64,000 nt of DNA from Erwinia sp. E_sp_B01_1 (GCF_036865545.1 NZ_CP142208.1:2232001-2296000), one strand, 5' to 3'; shown: positions 8,233-17,646, counted from the first letter of the stretch. Notes: generated by a model not told the origin, from the sequence alone. Numbers and translations are program-made.

Positions 8233-9605
8233 ATGTTTGCTCACAACCTTTTGCAGTTTGTCGTCGATGTCCTGAAAGTGCCCTCCATCCTTGTAGGACT
8301 GGTGGCATTGTTCGGACTGATGGCACAAAAAAGCCTTTCCCTGATGTTATCAAAGGGACAGTCAAAACTATCCTGGGCTTTTTAGTGCTGGCTGGTGGTG
8401 CATCCGTACTGGTCGGGTCACTGACGCCGCTGGGCGACATTTTCAAACAGGCTTTTGATGTTCAGGGGATCATCCCTAACAACGAAGCTATGGTCTCGAT
8501 TGCGCTGGCTAAATATGGTGCGCCAACCACGCTGATTATGGCATTCGGGATGGTGGCGAATATTGTTGTCGCCCGTTTTACCCGCCTGAAATATATCTAC
8601 CTGTCAGGGCATGTCACTTTCTATATGGCGTGCATGGTGGCGATCATCTTGTCAGTGGCTGGTTTTGAAGGTATTCAGCTTATTTACACCGGCTCTTTAC
8701 TGCTGGGTATGCTGATGGCCACTTTCCCGGCGCTGGCTCAGCCCTATATGCGTAAGATTACTGGCACTGACCAGGTTGCTTTAGCGCATACCGGGACGAT
8801 TGGGTATATCTTATCCGGCTGGATTGGATCCCTGGTAGGTAAAGGATCCAAATCTACCGAAGAGATGAACATGCCAAAAAACCTGAGTTTTTTGCGTGAC
8901 AGCACCATCTCTATCTCCCTGACGATGTTGATTATCTATTTGATTCTGTCGATTTCAGCGGGCAAAGAGTATGTGGAAAGCAACTTCAGTAATGGTCAGA
9001 ACTATCTGGTCTACTCCTTTATTCAGGCCATTACCTTTGCTGCGGGCGTATTTATCATTCTTCAGGGTGTACGTTTAATTCTGGCGGAAATTGTCCCGGC
9101 CTTTACAGGATTCTCTGAGAAGCTGGTGCCCAATGCAGTGCCTGCGCTGGATTGCCCAATCGTCTTCCCTTATGCGCCAAATGCCGTTCTGGTTGGGTTT
9201 ATCTCCAGCTTTATCGGCGGGCTGGTAGGGCTGTTCGTTCTGGGTCAGCTTCACTGGGTGCTGATCCTGCCGGGTGTGGTGCCGCACTTCTTCTGTGGGG
9301 CAACGGCTGGCGTATTTGGTAATGCCACCGGTGGTAAACGCGGGGCGATGCTGGGGGCTTTTGCTCACGGTATTTTGATCACCTTCCTGCCGGTTGCTCT
9401 GTTGCCGGTACTGGGTGCGATTGGCCTGACTAATACCACCTTCTCGGATACTGACTTTGGCGTGACGGGCATTATTCTCGGCAATATGGCGCGCTTTATG
9501 GATAAAGGCACCATCACCATGGTAATTACCGGTATCTTTGCGCTGATGGTTATTTATAACTTTACGGCTAAAAAGAAGCCAGTGGTGGAAGAGGAAGTGA
9601 GTTAA
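8233..9605 (+). pseudogene. PTS EIIC component, ascorbate (UlaA-like) type, frameshifted
   Basis: The gene starts at ATG 8233 after AGAGGTTACT and reads MFAHNLLQFVVDVLKVPSIL to about codon 33. There it leaves frame at CAAAAAAGCC (8325-8334): the run of six A would need to be seven. In frame 0 translation stops at TAG 8383; in the -1 frame the protein continues with KPFPDVIKGTVKTILGFL into the rest of a complete UlaA-type permease of about 11 membrane segments, ending at 9605. The body is otherwise uninterrupted. Either a recent inactivating deletion, a sequencing or assembly error at a homopolymer, or slippage. If real, EIIA and EIIB are stranded. Confidence 0.85.
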
Positions 9606-9645
9606 ACCTTTGACGTAACCTCAGGCAACATTTAGCAAGAGGATA

Positions 9646-9680
9646 TCCGGCATTTTCTGACAGTGAAAATGCCGGATTAT
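9646..9680 (+). terminator. Terminator of the PTS operon (first hairpin)
   Basis: Stem TCCGGCATTTTC/GAAAATGCCGGA (12 bp) with a 7-base loop, followed by TTATTTA, 40 bases after the EIIC stop codon. Confidence 0.65.
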
Positions 9681-9704
9681 TTACTGCTCCGGGAACTGTT
9701 CAGA

Positions 9705-9738
9705 CTGGAGAACGCCATTAAAAGCGTTCTCCAGTTTT
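9705..9738 (+). terminator. Second hairpin terminator between convergent operons
   Basis: Perfect 11-bp stem CTGGAGAACGC/GCGTTCTCCAG with an 8-base loop, then TTTTGCTTTC. It lies 15 bases beyond the end of the minus-strand gamma-glutamyltransferase gene and may serve both directions. Confidence 0.65.
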
Positions 9739-9752
9739 GCTTTCAGGAGCGT

Positions 9753-11351
9753 TTATTTCGCCAGAGCTAAGCCATCACGGCGATGATCTGACCCGGCAAC
9801 ATAGGCCACGCCATCCCGGCTTTCATCGTGATCGATGCGCTGAGCCAGTTGAGCGCTGCCGAAATCCAGATTACCCGGCGGCAATACTTCCGGCGCATGG
9901 CCCATCGCTTTCAACCCTTCAACGACTTCATCAGAGACAGTTGGCTCCAGAGTCAGCACCGAATCATCGTTGATACGCCAGCGTGGGGCATCAGAGCAGG
10001 CTTGAGGATTATGCCCCTCAGCGACACTGCGCAGCACCATCTGGACATGTCCCTGTGCCTGCATGTTGCCACCCATCACGCCAAATGCCATGACTGGCTT
10101 CTCATCACGGGTCAGAAACGCCGGGATAATACTGTGTAGCGGTTTTTTAGATGGGCCAACCTGGTTGACATGGCCGGGCGTGGTGACAAAACCGTAGCCG
10201 CGATTGTGCAATGAAATCCCTGTGCCCGGCACCACAACCCCCGAGCCAAAGCCACGGTAGTTAGACTGGATGTAGGAGACCATCCGGCCCTGGTCATCTG
10301 CGGCACAGAGATAGACAGTGCCACTGCTTTTAGGCGTTCCGGCAATGTGTTTACCCCGTAAAGCTGGGTTGATCGTTTTGGCGCGTTCAGCAAGGTACTC
10401 TTTGCTTAATAACGAGGTCGGATCAAAGCGCATATGCCGCGTATCACCAACGTGCTCATGCAGATCGGCGAAGGCGAGCCGCATTGCTTCAATTTCCAGA
10501 TGCATACGTTCGGCAGAACCCGGTGCCGTTTCGTTATAGGCAAGGTTATCCAGCAGACCCAGCGCAATCAGGGCGGCGATACCCTGACCATTAGGTGGGA
10601 TCTGATGCACTTTATAACCCTGGAAATCCACCGAGATCGGCTTAACCCATTCGCTTTTATGCGCGGCCAAATCTTCGAGGCTTAAAACTGCGCCGTGTTG
10701 TTCCGCGAAGTCGACGATTTTGCGCGCAAGGCGTCCACGATAAAACGATTCCCCTTCGGTCGCGGCAATCTCTTCCAGCGTGTCGGCCTGCTCAGGGAAA
10801 CGCCAGATTTCACCGGCTTTTGGCGCTCTTCCATCAATCGTGAAGGCGTTAAAACCAGGCTGCATATGCAGATCTTTAACCGACTGCTCCCACTGACGGG
10901 CAATCACCGGGCTGACCGGGAAGCCTTCGCGGGCATAGCGGATGGCATCAATAAAGAGATCTTTAAACGGCAGCTGGCCAAACTTTCTGGAAAGCTCAAC
11001 CCAGCCTGCAACCTGGCCTGGTACAGTAACGCTTTCCCAACCACGATAAGGCATAGAATCCAGACCGGCAAAGCGCTCAGGTGTCCAGCCAGCCGGGGAT
11101 AAGCCCGAGCTGTTCAGGCCGTGCAGCGTTTTGCCATCCCAGACCAGCGCAAAACCGTCGCCGCCAATGCCGTTCATCACCGGCTCAACCACGGTGAGCG
11201 TGATGGCCGTAGCCAGCGCCGCATCAATGGCGTTTCCGCCACGCGCCAGCGCAGCAGCACCCGCCTGAGCGGCCAGAGGCTGAGAGGTGGCCACAACGTT
11301 GCGGCCTGTTACAGGCTGTCTGCCTGATGAGAAAGGTAGATCCCAGTTCAT
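9753..11351 (-). CDS. Gamma-glutamyltransferase family Ntn-hydrolase
   Basis: 532 residues from the ATG at 11351 (AGGGG leader). The self-processing and catalytic threonine is Thr345 in PKSSGTVYLCAADDQG, followed by the small subunit with GSGVVVPGTGISLHNRG and FGVMGGNMQAQGHVQM. The family cleaves gamma-glutamyl bonds. There is no signal peptide, unlike periplasmic Ggt, so it should work in the cytoplasm, like the YwrD-type subgroup. Last gene of the operon, 13 bases after the PLP enzyme. It probably removes a gamma-glutamyl cap from an imported or made intermediate (inference). Other cytoplasmic members act on N-acyl amides, so substrate type is open. Confidence 0.88.
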   Translation of the reverse strand: MNWDLPFSSGRQPVTGRNVVATSQPLAAQAGAAALARGGNAIDAALATAITLTVVEPVMNGIGGDGFALVWDGKTLHGLNSSGLSPAGWTPERFAGLDSMPYRGWESVTVPGQVAGWVELSRKFGQLPFKDLFIDAIRYAREGFPVSPVIARQWEQSVKDLHMQPGFNAFTIDGRAPKAGEIWRFPEQADTLEEIAATEGESFYRGRLARKIVDFAEQHGAVLSLEDLAAHKSEWVKPISVDFQGYKVHQIPPNGQGIAALIALGLLDNLAYNETAPGSAERMHLEIEAMRLAFADLHEHVGDTRHMRFDPTSLLSKEYLAERAKTINPALRGKHIAGTPKSSGTVYLCAADDQGRMVSYIQSNYRGFGSGVVVPGTGISLHNRGYGFVTTPGHVNQVGPSKKPLHSIIPAFLTRDEKPVMAFGVMGGNMQAQGHVQMVLRSVAEGHNPQACSDAPRWRINDDSVLTLEPTVSDEVVEGLKAMGHAPEVLPPGNLDFGSAQLAQRIDHDESRDGVAYVAGSDHRRDGLALAK

Positions 11352-11364
11352 AATTTTCCCCTGC

Positions 11365-12717
11365 TTAAAGTGCAGCAAAAACAGCGTCGATGTCTTTCAG
11401 TAAACGTTCTGCATCCTGGGCGGTGAAAATAAGCTGTGGGCGGATCTTAAGCACGTTACCGTGGAACCCGGTTGCGGAGATCAGTACACGACGATCGCGC
11501 AGGGCATTAACCAGGCCCGCTGCCGTTTTCTGATCCGGCGTTTTGTTTTCAGCATCGCTGATGATTTCCACGCCCATATAGAGGCCAACGCCGCGCACAT
11601 CCCCGATCTGAGGATAACGTCTGGCAATACCCTGAACGCCTTCAAGCAGCAGACGGCCCACTTTATCGCAATTTTCCATCAGCTTGTCTTCGACAATAAC
11701 GTCTAACGTTGCCTGAGCCGCGGCGATTGCCACGGTATTGCCGCCAAAAGTATTGAAGTAACGCATATCACGGCCAAAGCTTTCCACCACCTCGTGCGTG
11801 ACGGCGATACCGGCAACCGGATAGCCGTTGCCCATTGGTTTGCCCATGGTGATGATGTCTGGATCGATACCGTGACGCTGATAACCCCACATCGCATCGC
11901 CGCAGCGGCCAAAGCCACACTGCACTTCATCGGCGATAAACAGGCCGCCCGCTTCTCTGACCACTTCAGCCACCGGTGCGAGGATATCCGGGTAAGGATA
12001 GATGCCGTCGGAGGTGAACAGGGAGTCAACCACAAAGGCTGCCAGGCCATCACCGTGACGTTCGAGATCTTTGATTTGCTCTCTGACATGGGCCGCCAGC
12101 AACTTGCCCATCTCTTCTGGTGATGTGCGGTAAGAATCCGGGGCAGGGACGCGACGAACCCAGGTGCCTAACGGCGAGTGCTCACCCAGCGAAGGGGAGA
12201 AGGAAGCCGTCATATCAGAGTTACCGTGATAGGCCTCAGAAGTGACGATAATGCCGTTTTTGCCGGTATGGTGTTTAGCAATACGAATCGCCAGATCGTT
12301 GGCTTCTGAGCCGGTACAGGTGAACATGGTATGGCCGGTTTCACTCATGCGGCCGCCAAAGGTTTTCAGCAGTTGCTCAGAGTAATTCAGAATATCGTCG
12401 CTGACATAACGGGTATGGGTGCAGAGTTTTTCCATCTGCTGAGCCACCGCCTGAACGACGCGAGGATTGCCATGCCCGATAGAAACCACGTTGTTGTAGG
12501 CATCAAGATATTCATTGCCGTTCTTATCCCAAAGCAGCACGCCTTTCGCTTTGCTGATTTCCACAGGATTGCTGTAGAACAGGCGGTAGGAAGGCCCAAG
12601 TAACCGCATACGACGCTGTACCAGCTCGCGGGTTTCTGCATCGAGATGATCAAGATCGTTCGGGTTAAATGCGTTGTTCATTTTACCGCGAGGTGCATTT
12701 GGCTTAGAAGTTGTCAT
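11365..12717 (-). CDS. Class III PLP-dependent enzyme, phospho-lyase-like
   Basis: 450 residues. The PLP lysine is Lys293 in ITMGKPMGNGYP and the ring-binding Asp263 is in FIADEVQCGFGRCG. Segments such as YLDAYNNVVSIGHGNP, TRYVSDDILNYSEQL and VPAPDSYR resemble the ethanolamine-phosphate and 5-phosphohydroxylysine phospho-lyases (AGXT2L1/2) more than classic omega-aminotransferases, as far as I can judge by eye. Those enzymes remove phosphate and ammonia from a phosphorylated amino alcohol to give an aldehyde. The gene directly follows an APH-fold kinase, the expected partner. Plain aminotransferase activity is the alternative. Confidence 0.85.
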   Translation of the reverse strand: MTTSKPNAPRGKMNNAFNPNDLDHLDAETRELVQRRMRLLGPSYRLFYSNPVEISKAKGVLLWDKNGNEYLDAYNNVVSIGHGNPRVVQAVAQQMEKLCTHTRYVSDDILNYSEQLLKTFGGRMSETGHTMFTCTGSEANDLAIRIAKHHTGKNGIIVTSEAYHGNSDMTASFSPSLGEHSPLGTWVRRVPAPDSYRTSPEEMGKLLAAHVREQIKDLERHGDGLAAFVVDSLFTSDGIYPYPDILAPVAEVVREAGGLFIADEVQCGFGRCGDAMWGYQRHGIDPDIITMGKPMGNGYPVAGIAVTHEVVESFGRDMRYFNTFGGNTVAIAAAQATLDVIVEDKLMENCDKVGRLLLEGVQGIARRYPQIGDVRGVGLYMGVEIISDAENKTPDQKTAAGLVNALRDRRVLISATGFHGNVLKIRPQLIFTAQDAERLLKDIDAVFAAL

Positions 12718-12754
12718 AAAAACAGTTCTCTTATTGATGGACTTGAGGATAAAA

Positions 12755-13855
12755 CTACTCTGCCAGGGCAGTAACGTTTTTTAAGGAGGCGGAAACTTCT
12801 TCTACTGAATGGGCAAGGAACCAGCGGAGTTGTGCCCAGCCCTGTTCGGTATTGCGCATGATGTAGGGTTCGTTTTCCGGGAAAAGCTTCACGCGCCAGT
12901 GGGTGATCAGGGTTCTGGCAATCACCCGCGCCATGGTCAGGTGCGGGATCAGCTCAAGCTCTTCCTCTGTGAGTTCAGTAACTTTGAGATAACCGGCTAA
13001 AAGATCTTTACCCGCGTTAAAAATATCTTCTCCGCGTTCACCCTGCGCATTACGGGGCAACTGGTTCAGCAGGGCAGTTGAAACATCAATGGCTATGGCT
13101 GTTTTCACCGCGTCACCAAAATCGATAATGCCGGTGACGAAGGCAGACGCATCGTGATCCACCACGATGTTGGACTGGCTGAAATCGTTGTGCAGCACCT
13201 GTGTGCGTAACGCTCTGATACGGGGAAGCAGAGCAAGATAGCGATCCATGCCCTGTTCGAGCAGTGCGCGTTGTTCTTCGTCGGCAATTTCGGGCAACAG
13301 ATGCTGAAGCTCTTTCAGATGCTGCACATCCCATGCCAGTACGCGGGAGTCGCCCAGATGAGAAAAACCGGTACAGGCCAGGCGTAACCGCCCGAGCACT
13401 TCCCCAATGTGCTCGCGTTCCGCCGCTGATGAGGTGGTTCTGTCCAGAGGTGTTCCCTCAAGATAAGTCATCAGGCGAACATGCCTTGTCTGTCCTGCCC
13501 GGTCGGTGATCACCGGGTGCAGAGAGCCGTCAAGCGCCTTGACCGTATGGGGGACAGGTAAGGAGGGATCCTGGGTAGTGATGTATTCCAGCAACTCTGT
13601 CTGAAAATCAATTTCCTCACTATCCTCAGAAGGATTAGCCACCTTAAGAATATATTTCTCGCCCTGGCTGGTTTTCATCAGGAAGGTGTCATCCTTCTCG
13701 GTATCCAGACGCTGTGCAGAAGCTGAAAGGCTGTAAACAGTGGAGGCCAGGCGGATAGCTTCATATTCCCCCATCACCGTATAGGCGCCGGCAAGGCCAC
13801 CTTCTTCTGCCACTTTCTCAATATTGTCATCGATAATTTGCGTGGTTGGTTTCAT
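12755..13855 (-). CDS. APH-fold small-molecule kinase (hydroxylysine/amino-alcohol kinase-like)
   Basis: 366 residues with the APH/choline-kinase fold: ATP lysine at Lys71 (KYILKVAN), catalytic HNDF at 222-225 and the metal aspartate in IIDFGD (245-248). The family phosphorylates hydroxyl groups of aminoglycosides, choline, homoserine or hydroxylysine. The neighbouring phospho-lyase-like PLP enzyme points to an amino alcohol or hydroxy-amino acid as substrate, as in the kinase/phospho-lyase pairs known for hydroxylysine in animals and for amino alcohols in Erwinia. No resistance role is suggested by context. A TTGTCGACAA operator lies 54 bases upstream, so it may head its own transcript. Confidence 0.85.
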   Translation of the reverse strand: MKPTTQIIDDNIEKVAEEGGLAGAYTVMGEYEAIRLASTVYSLSASAQRLDTEKDDTFLMKTSQGEKYILKVANPSEDSEEIDFQTELLEYITTQDPSLPVPHTVKALDGSLHPVITDRAGQTRHVRLMTYLEGTPLDRTTSSAAEREHIGEVLGRLRLACTGFSHLGDSRVLAWDVQHLKELQHLLPEIADEEQRALLEQGMDRYLALLPRIRALRTQVLHNDFSQSNIVVDHDASAFVTGIIDFGDAVKTAIAIDVSTALLNQLPRNAQGERGEDIFNAGKDLLAGYLKVTELTEEELELIPHLTMARVIARTLITHWRVKLFPENEPYIMRNTEQGWAQLRWFLAHSVEEVSASLKNVTALAE

Positions 13856-13908
13856 AGTGATTACTTAATTAGTGAGTATCAGTACACTCTTTCTGCCTTT
13901 GTTGTCGT

Positions 13909-13918
13909 TTGTCGACAA
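13909..13918. promoter_or_regulatory. TTGTCGACAA palindrome, candidate operator (kinase promoter)
   Basis: Perfect 10-bp palindrome, extended to AATTGTCGACAAA on the minus strand, in the gap upstream of the kinase gene. It recurs at 16041, 17427 and, with one change, 17637, all within this locus. The likely reader is the GntR/FCD protein at 18815. Confidence 0.6.
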
Positions 13919-14011
13919 TTTAAAAAGGCAGAAAGATCCCCATTTCAATGTGCTTATTCAGCCGCAAGCGCTACTGCCAGTTCCCTGCTGCAACTGAAGG
14001 TAATCAGTGAT

Positions 14012-14431
14012 TTATAATTCCGAAATTATCTGGTCGAACAGGGCAACCGACGCCCTGGCCACTTCAGCGGCCTGATGAGGTTTCACTCCGGCCACGCCTA
14101 CTGCACCTATCGTCTGTTCAAAAGCGATAAGTGGGATACCGCCTTCAAGAGCGCCTTTCACCGGCGCGCTGAGAAACGCAACCCGGCCACTGTTGATCTC
14201 GTCTTCAAAAACTTTGGTTTCGCGACGGGCAATGGCAGCCGTTTTAGCTTTATCCTGAGCGATATAAACGCTCACTGGCGAAGTGCCATCCGTTCGGGCG
14301 ACCATCACCGCGTGTCCACCGTCATCAACTACGGCTACAGCCACATTCCAGCCTTGTCCGGTCGCATAATTCATCGCCTGATTGCAGACTGCTCTGGCCG
14401 TGGCTAAATCAATAATCAGCTTACTTTTCAT
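14012..14431 (-). CDS. HbpS/GlcG-like protein
   Basis: 139 residues covering one HbpS/GlcG (PF03928) domain: ATARAVCNQAMNYATGQGWNV, AVVDDGGHAVMVARTDGTSP, GGIPLIAFEQTIGAVGVAG. The fold is known from a heme-binding sensor protein in Streptomyces and from GlcG of the glycolate locus, where its role is unclear; PduO-type members act with cobalamin. No signal peptide. It sits 18 bases after the TRAP membrane gene (AAGGATAAAAAT before the ATG), so it is part of the operon. Its molecular role here cannot be stated. Confidence 0.8.
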   Translation of the reverse strand: MKSKLIIDLATARAVCNQAMNYATGQGWNVAVAVVDDGGHAVMVARTDGTSPVSVYIAQDKAKTAAIARRETKVFEDEINSGRVAFLSAPVKGALEGGIPLIAFEQTIGAVGVAGVKPHQAAEVARASVALFDQIISEL

Positions 14432-14449
14432 ATTTTTATCCTTTTACCC

Positions 14450-16330
14450 TTACAGATCATTGAGCAAGCCGGTGGAGAACCACGGCACCAGAGCGACAAC
14501 CAACACCACTGCGATAAAAGCCAGCATGTAGATCCAGATATCTTTCATCACTTTATCTGGTGCTACCTGACCAATTGCACAGGCTGAGTAGAATCCGACG
14601 CCGAAAGGCGGAGAGAAGAGGCCAATCGACATTGAGAGCACCACCACCATTGCATAGTGCACGCCGTGAATACCGAATTCACTGGCGATAGGGAACATCA
14701 GAGGAGCAAACAGGACGATGGCCGGGAACCCTTCCAGAATGCTGCCCAGAATGGCGAAGAACACCACCGACACCAGAATGAAGCCAATCCAGCCACCGGG
14801 CAGGCTCTTCATCAGGGTCATCAGGTCATCTGAGAAGCCACTTTGAGTCAGCGCCCAGGCCATACCGCCCGCCAGGCCGGTCACCAGCATAATGGCGCCC
14901 GTCAGTGAAGCAGTGGCGATCATCGCGCGGTAAATACGTTTCAGCGGGAACTTACGGTAGACAAAGAGTCCACAGAAGATGGCGTAAACCACGCCTACCG
15001 TTGCCACTTCCGTTGCCGTCGCCACACCTTCCACCACTGCCGCGCGAATCAGTAAAGGAAGCGCGAGGGCCGGAAGGGCGATGACCAGCGCTTTAAACAC
15101 CTCTTTTTTACTGGCGCGTTCTGCACTGACCGTGGTGCTTTTGCGCTGGCGGAAGAAGACCACCGCCGCCAGAGCCAGCAGGCCGAGCAGGGCCGGAACA
15201 AGTCCACTGACAAACAGCGCGGCAATCGAGACGCCCGATGAAACCCCCACAGCGATAAGAATGATGCTTGGCGGGATAGTTTCAGCCATCGCCCCGGATA
15301 CCGAGAGCAGCGCGACAGTCTCGCCTTCGCTGTTTCCACGACGTTTCATTTCCGGCAGCAGGATCGGGGCAATTGCCGCCATATCAGCGGATTTTGAACC
15401 TGAAATTCCCGATACCAGGTACATCGCAGCAATCAGAACGTAATGGAAGCCGCCCTTCACATGGCCCAGCAGTTTCACCATCAGGTCGATCAGCGCTTTG
15501 GAAAGCCCGGTGGCTTCCAGCAGGACGCCGACGAAGATAAACAGCGGAATGGAAAGCAACACAAAGTCAGAGATAGCCGCATCCAGCCGGTTGATCACTA
15601 TGCTGAACGGCGCATGGGTCATGATGGCGATATAGGCCAGGGTCGCCATGGCAAAAGTCAGGGCAATTTCCAGGCCCGCTGCGATACAGACCAGCACCAT
15701 CAGCACAAAGAAGAAAATCAGGCTGTAATTGCCGATGCTGTTAAAAAAGGGCCCTGCTGCCCAGAAAGCGACCGCAATCACGCCGATAATTACCGCGGAT
15801 CCTAAAAGGGTGGAGAGACGGGCGATATCCTGCAGACGTGAAAGACAAGTCAGCAACATCAATGCAAAACCGACGGTGATAGAGGCCGCTCTGTATCCCA
15901 CTGAAATTTGAAGAGAAGGGGTCTTCTCAATCCAGGAGTGCAGGGTGTAATTCCATGAAGCGACCAGCAGAACGGCGATCACTGCCGTAAGCAGTGTCCA
16001 GGTAAACACCTGCAGGCGATGCTGAGTGGATTGTGAGAACTTGTCGACAATAAAACCGAGCTTCATATGCTGAGCGTTGCGCAGGGCCAGAACAGCGCCA
16101 AACATAGAGAGCCAGGCAAACAGGATTAATGCCAGTTCATCACTCCAGAAAATGGGCGAGTGCAACACGTAACGGGCGAATACCCCCATTGCAAGGAGCA
16201 CTGTCTCAAACAGGATAATAGCCGCAGCCAGGCCACCCACTATCTCTCCAGCGATCGCTTCGATACGCCCCAACAGCGTCGGGCGACGGTCGGAATACAG
16301 TGAATTTTCCACAGAAAAGGGGATACTCAT
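14450..16330 (-). CDS. TRAP transporter fused small and large membrane subunits (DctQM)
   Basis: 626 residues. The first about 175 residues are a four-helix DctQ-type domain (FETVLLAMGVFARYVLHSPIFWSDELALILFAW motif region); the rest is a DctM-type carrier with the typical FVGVLLEATGLSKALIDLM, SGSKSADMAAIAPILLPEM and PPSIILIAVG elements. It uses the sodium gradient to take up the ligand presented by the periplasmic receptor encoded 36 bases upstream. A TTGTCGACAA palindrome lies inside its 5' third (16041-16050). Confidence 0.93.
   Translation of the reverse strand: MSIPFSVENSLYSDRRPTLLGRIEAIAGEIVGGLAAAIILFETVLLAMGVFARYVLHSPIFWSDELALILFAWLSMFGAVLALRNAQHMKLGFIVDKFSQSTQHRLQVFTWTLLTAVIAVLLVASWNYTLHSWIEKTPSLQISVGYRAASITVGFALMLLTCLSRLQDIARLSTLLGSAVIIGVIAVAFWAAGPFFNSIGNYSLIFFFVLMVLVCIAAGLEIALTFAMATLAYIAIMTHAPFSIVINRLDAAISDFVLLSIPLFIFVGVLLEATGLSKALIDLMVKLLGHVKGGFHYVLIAAMYLVSGISGSKSADMAAIAPILLPEMKRRGNSEGETVALLSVSGAMAETIPPSIILIAVGVSSGVSIAALFVSGLVPALLGLLALAAVVFFRQRKSTTVSAERASKKEVFKALVIALPALALPLLIRAAVVEGVATATEVATVGVVYAIFCGLFVYRKFPLKRIYRAMIATASLTGAIMLVTGLAGGMAWALTQSGFSDDLMTLMKSLPGGWIGFILVSVVFFAILGSILEGFPAIVLFAPLMFPIASEFGIHGVHYAMVVVLSMSIGLFSPPFGVGFYSACAIGQVAPDKVMKDIWIYMLAFIAVVLVVALVPWFSTGLLNDL
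16041..16050. promoter_or_regulatory. TTGTCGACAA palindrome inside the TRAP gene
   Basis: An exact third copy of the locus palindrome, within the coding sequence of dctQM about 280 bases after its start codon. It could be an auxiliary operator for looping or a roadblock. Confidence 0.4.
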
Positions 16331-16366
16331 ATTTACCTCAGGAACTTAGGGTAATGAAACAAACAA

Positions 16367-17383
16367 TCATGCGGTGGCATACTTTTCGTAAAGCGCCCAC
16401 ACTTCCTCACCAACAATCCCGCGCCACTTTTTATAAAAACCGGCATCAACCAGCTTCTGGCGGAAGGGTTCTCTGTCGACATCATTAAACGCCATGCCTT
16501 TTTTGCTCAGAGAGTCACGAAGCTGGGTATTCAGCGCAACCATGTCCTTACGCTGTAACAGGGCAGTATCATTAAAGGTCTGAGTAAACACGGTGCGAAG
16601 GTTATCCGGAATACCGCTGTAGATATCACTGTTACACACCACGGTCAGCCCATCCCACATGTGGCTGGTCATTGAGCAATACTTCTGCACTTCATAAAAC
16701 TTCCAGAACTCAGCGTGGGTAAGGGCATTCTCCTGACCATCAACCACATGCGTTTTCAGGGCTGAGTAAGTCTCTTTAATGCTCAGTGAAGTGGGCGCTG
16801 CCCCCAGTGAAACGAACAAATCCTGTTGTATACGTGCGCTGGGAACACGAATTTTCATCCCGGCGAGATCCCCAACGGTCTTAATCGGGTGCACGTTGTT
16901 GGTAATCTGACGGAATCCGTTGTCCCAGGTTTTTTCAAGGGGAGTGATACCCAGTTTGGACAAACGCTGGCGGACGTAGTGGCCCACATCGCCATCCCAG
17001 GCTGCCCAGACGGTATCGTAGTTCTTATAGCCGAAACCCAGACCGGCAATGTTAGCGGAAGGCTCCAGAGATTCGAAAAACAGCAGAGAGGTGCAGACGG
17101 CATCCAGTGCACCAGAACGGACCTGGCTCATCATGTCGCTGTCAGATCCCAATGCGCTGTCAGCGAAGATTCGGACTTTTAACTGACCGTTGGTTTTGGC
17201 TTCAACGGCTTTAGCCGCCTCTTTCAAACGCACGTTAAGAGGGTGCGCGCTGGGAAAAGAATTTCCAATTTTGAGTGTGTAGCTGGATCCTGCAGCAAAG
17301 GCTTTCGAAAAAGTTCCCGCTAAAGGCAACGTCAGCACTGCGGCGGCCGATGCTTTTAAAAACTTGCGACGGTTAATGCTCAT
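16367..17383 (-). CDS. TRAP transporter substrate-binding protein (DctP family), Tat-exported
   Basis: 338 residues from the ATG at 17383 (GGAG six bases upstream). The N-terminus NRRKFLKASAAAVLTLPLAG and cleavage near AFAAG is a twin-arginine signal, so it is probably exported folded. The DctP domain follows: LKIGNSFPSAHPLNVRLKEA, GMKIRVPSARIQQDLFVSLGA (with the conserved carboxylate-binding Arg) and PTSLSIKETYSALKTHVVDGQENAL. It binds an organic acid or a zwitterion carrying a carboxylate and hands it to DctQM. First gene of the minus-strand operon. Confidence 0.93.
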   Translation of the reverse strand: MSINRRKFLKASAAAVLTLPLAGTFSKAFAAGSSYTLKIGNSFPSAHPLNVRLKEAAKAVEAKTNGQLKVRIFADSALGSDSDMMSQVRSGALDAVCTSLLFFESLEPSANIAGLGFGYKNYDTVWAAWDGDVGHYVRQRLSKLGITPLEKTWDNGFRQITNNVHPIKTVGDLAGMKIRVPSARIQQDLFVSLGAAPTSLSIKETYSALKTHVVDGQENALTHAEFWKFYEVQKYCSMTSHMWDGLTVVCNSDIYSGIPDNLRTVFTQTFNDTALLQRKDMVALNTQLRDSLSKKGMAFNDVDREPFRQKLVDAGFYKKWRGIVGEEVWALYEKYATA

Positions 17384-17426
17384 GGCAATCTCCACAAAAG
17401 GACTGATTTTCATTATTAAGTGATGA

Positions 17427-17436
17427 TTGTCGACAA
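17427..17436. promoter_or_regulatory. TTGTCGACAA palindrome, candidate operator (TRAP promoter)
   Basis: Exact copy of the locus palindrome, 44 bases upstream of the dctP start codon. Confidence 0.6.
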
Positions 17437-17636
17437 CCAACCATGCTGTTTTTTACTGAAGCAATTTAAAGGCCAATATTCAAATTTGCGCAAAATATTA
17501 TTTATAATTGTATGTTTTAAATGGATTTATTGTTAATTTCAGACTGAATGGTAAATATTAATCTGGGGGTGTGGTGGCTTTTTGATTGCACCAAATAAAC
17601 GCACTGAAGCACTATTTTGGGGAGGATTAAATTATA

Positions 17637-17646
17637 TTGACGACAA
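17637..17646. promoter_or_regulatory. TTGACGACAA, degenerate copy of the locus palindrome
   Basis: One mismatch to TTGTCGACAA, about 105 bases upstream of the MocA-type dehydrogenase gene on the plus strand. Confidence 0.45.

Noticed and set aside
8325..8334. Programmed -1 frameshifting (dnaX-like) in the EIIC gene
   Set aside because: The frame register does not place an A-AAA-AAG heptamer correctly, no obvious downstream stimulatory hairpin or upstream SD element was seen, and EIIC proteins are not known to need it. A mutation or sequencing error is simpler.
12755..13855. Aminoglycoside resistance kinase
   Set aside because: The fold is APH-like, but the gene is inside a catabolic operon beside a phospho-lyase-like enzyme and a TRAP carrier; small-molecule catabolic kinase fits better.
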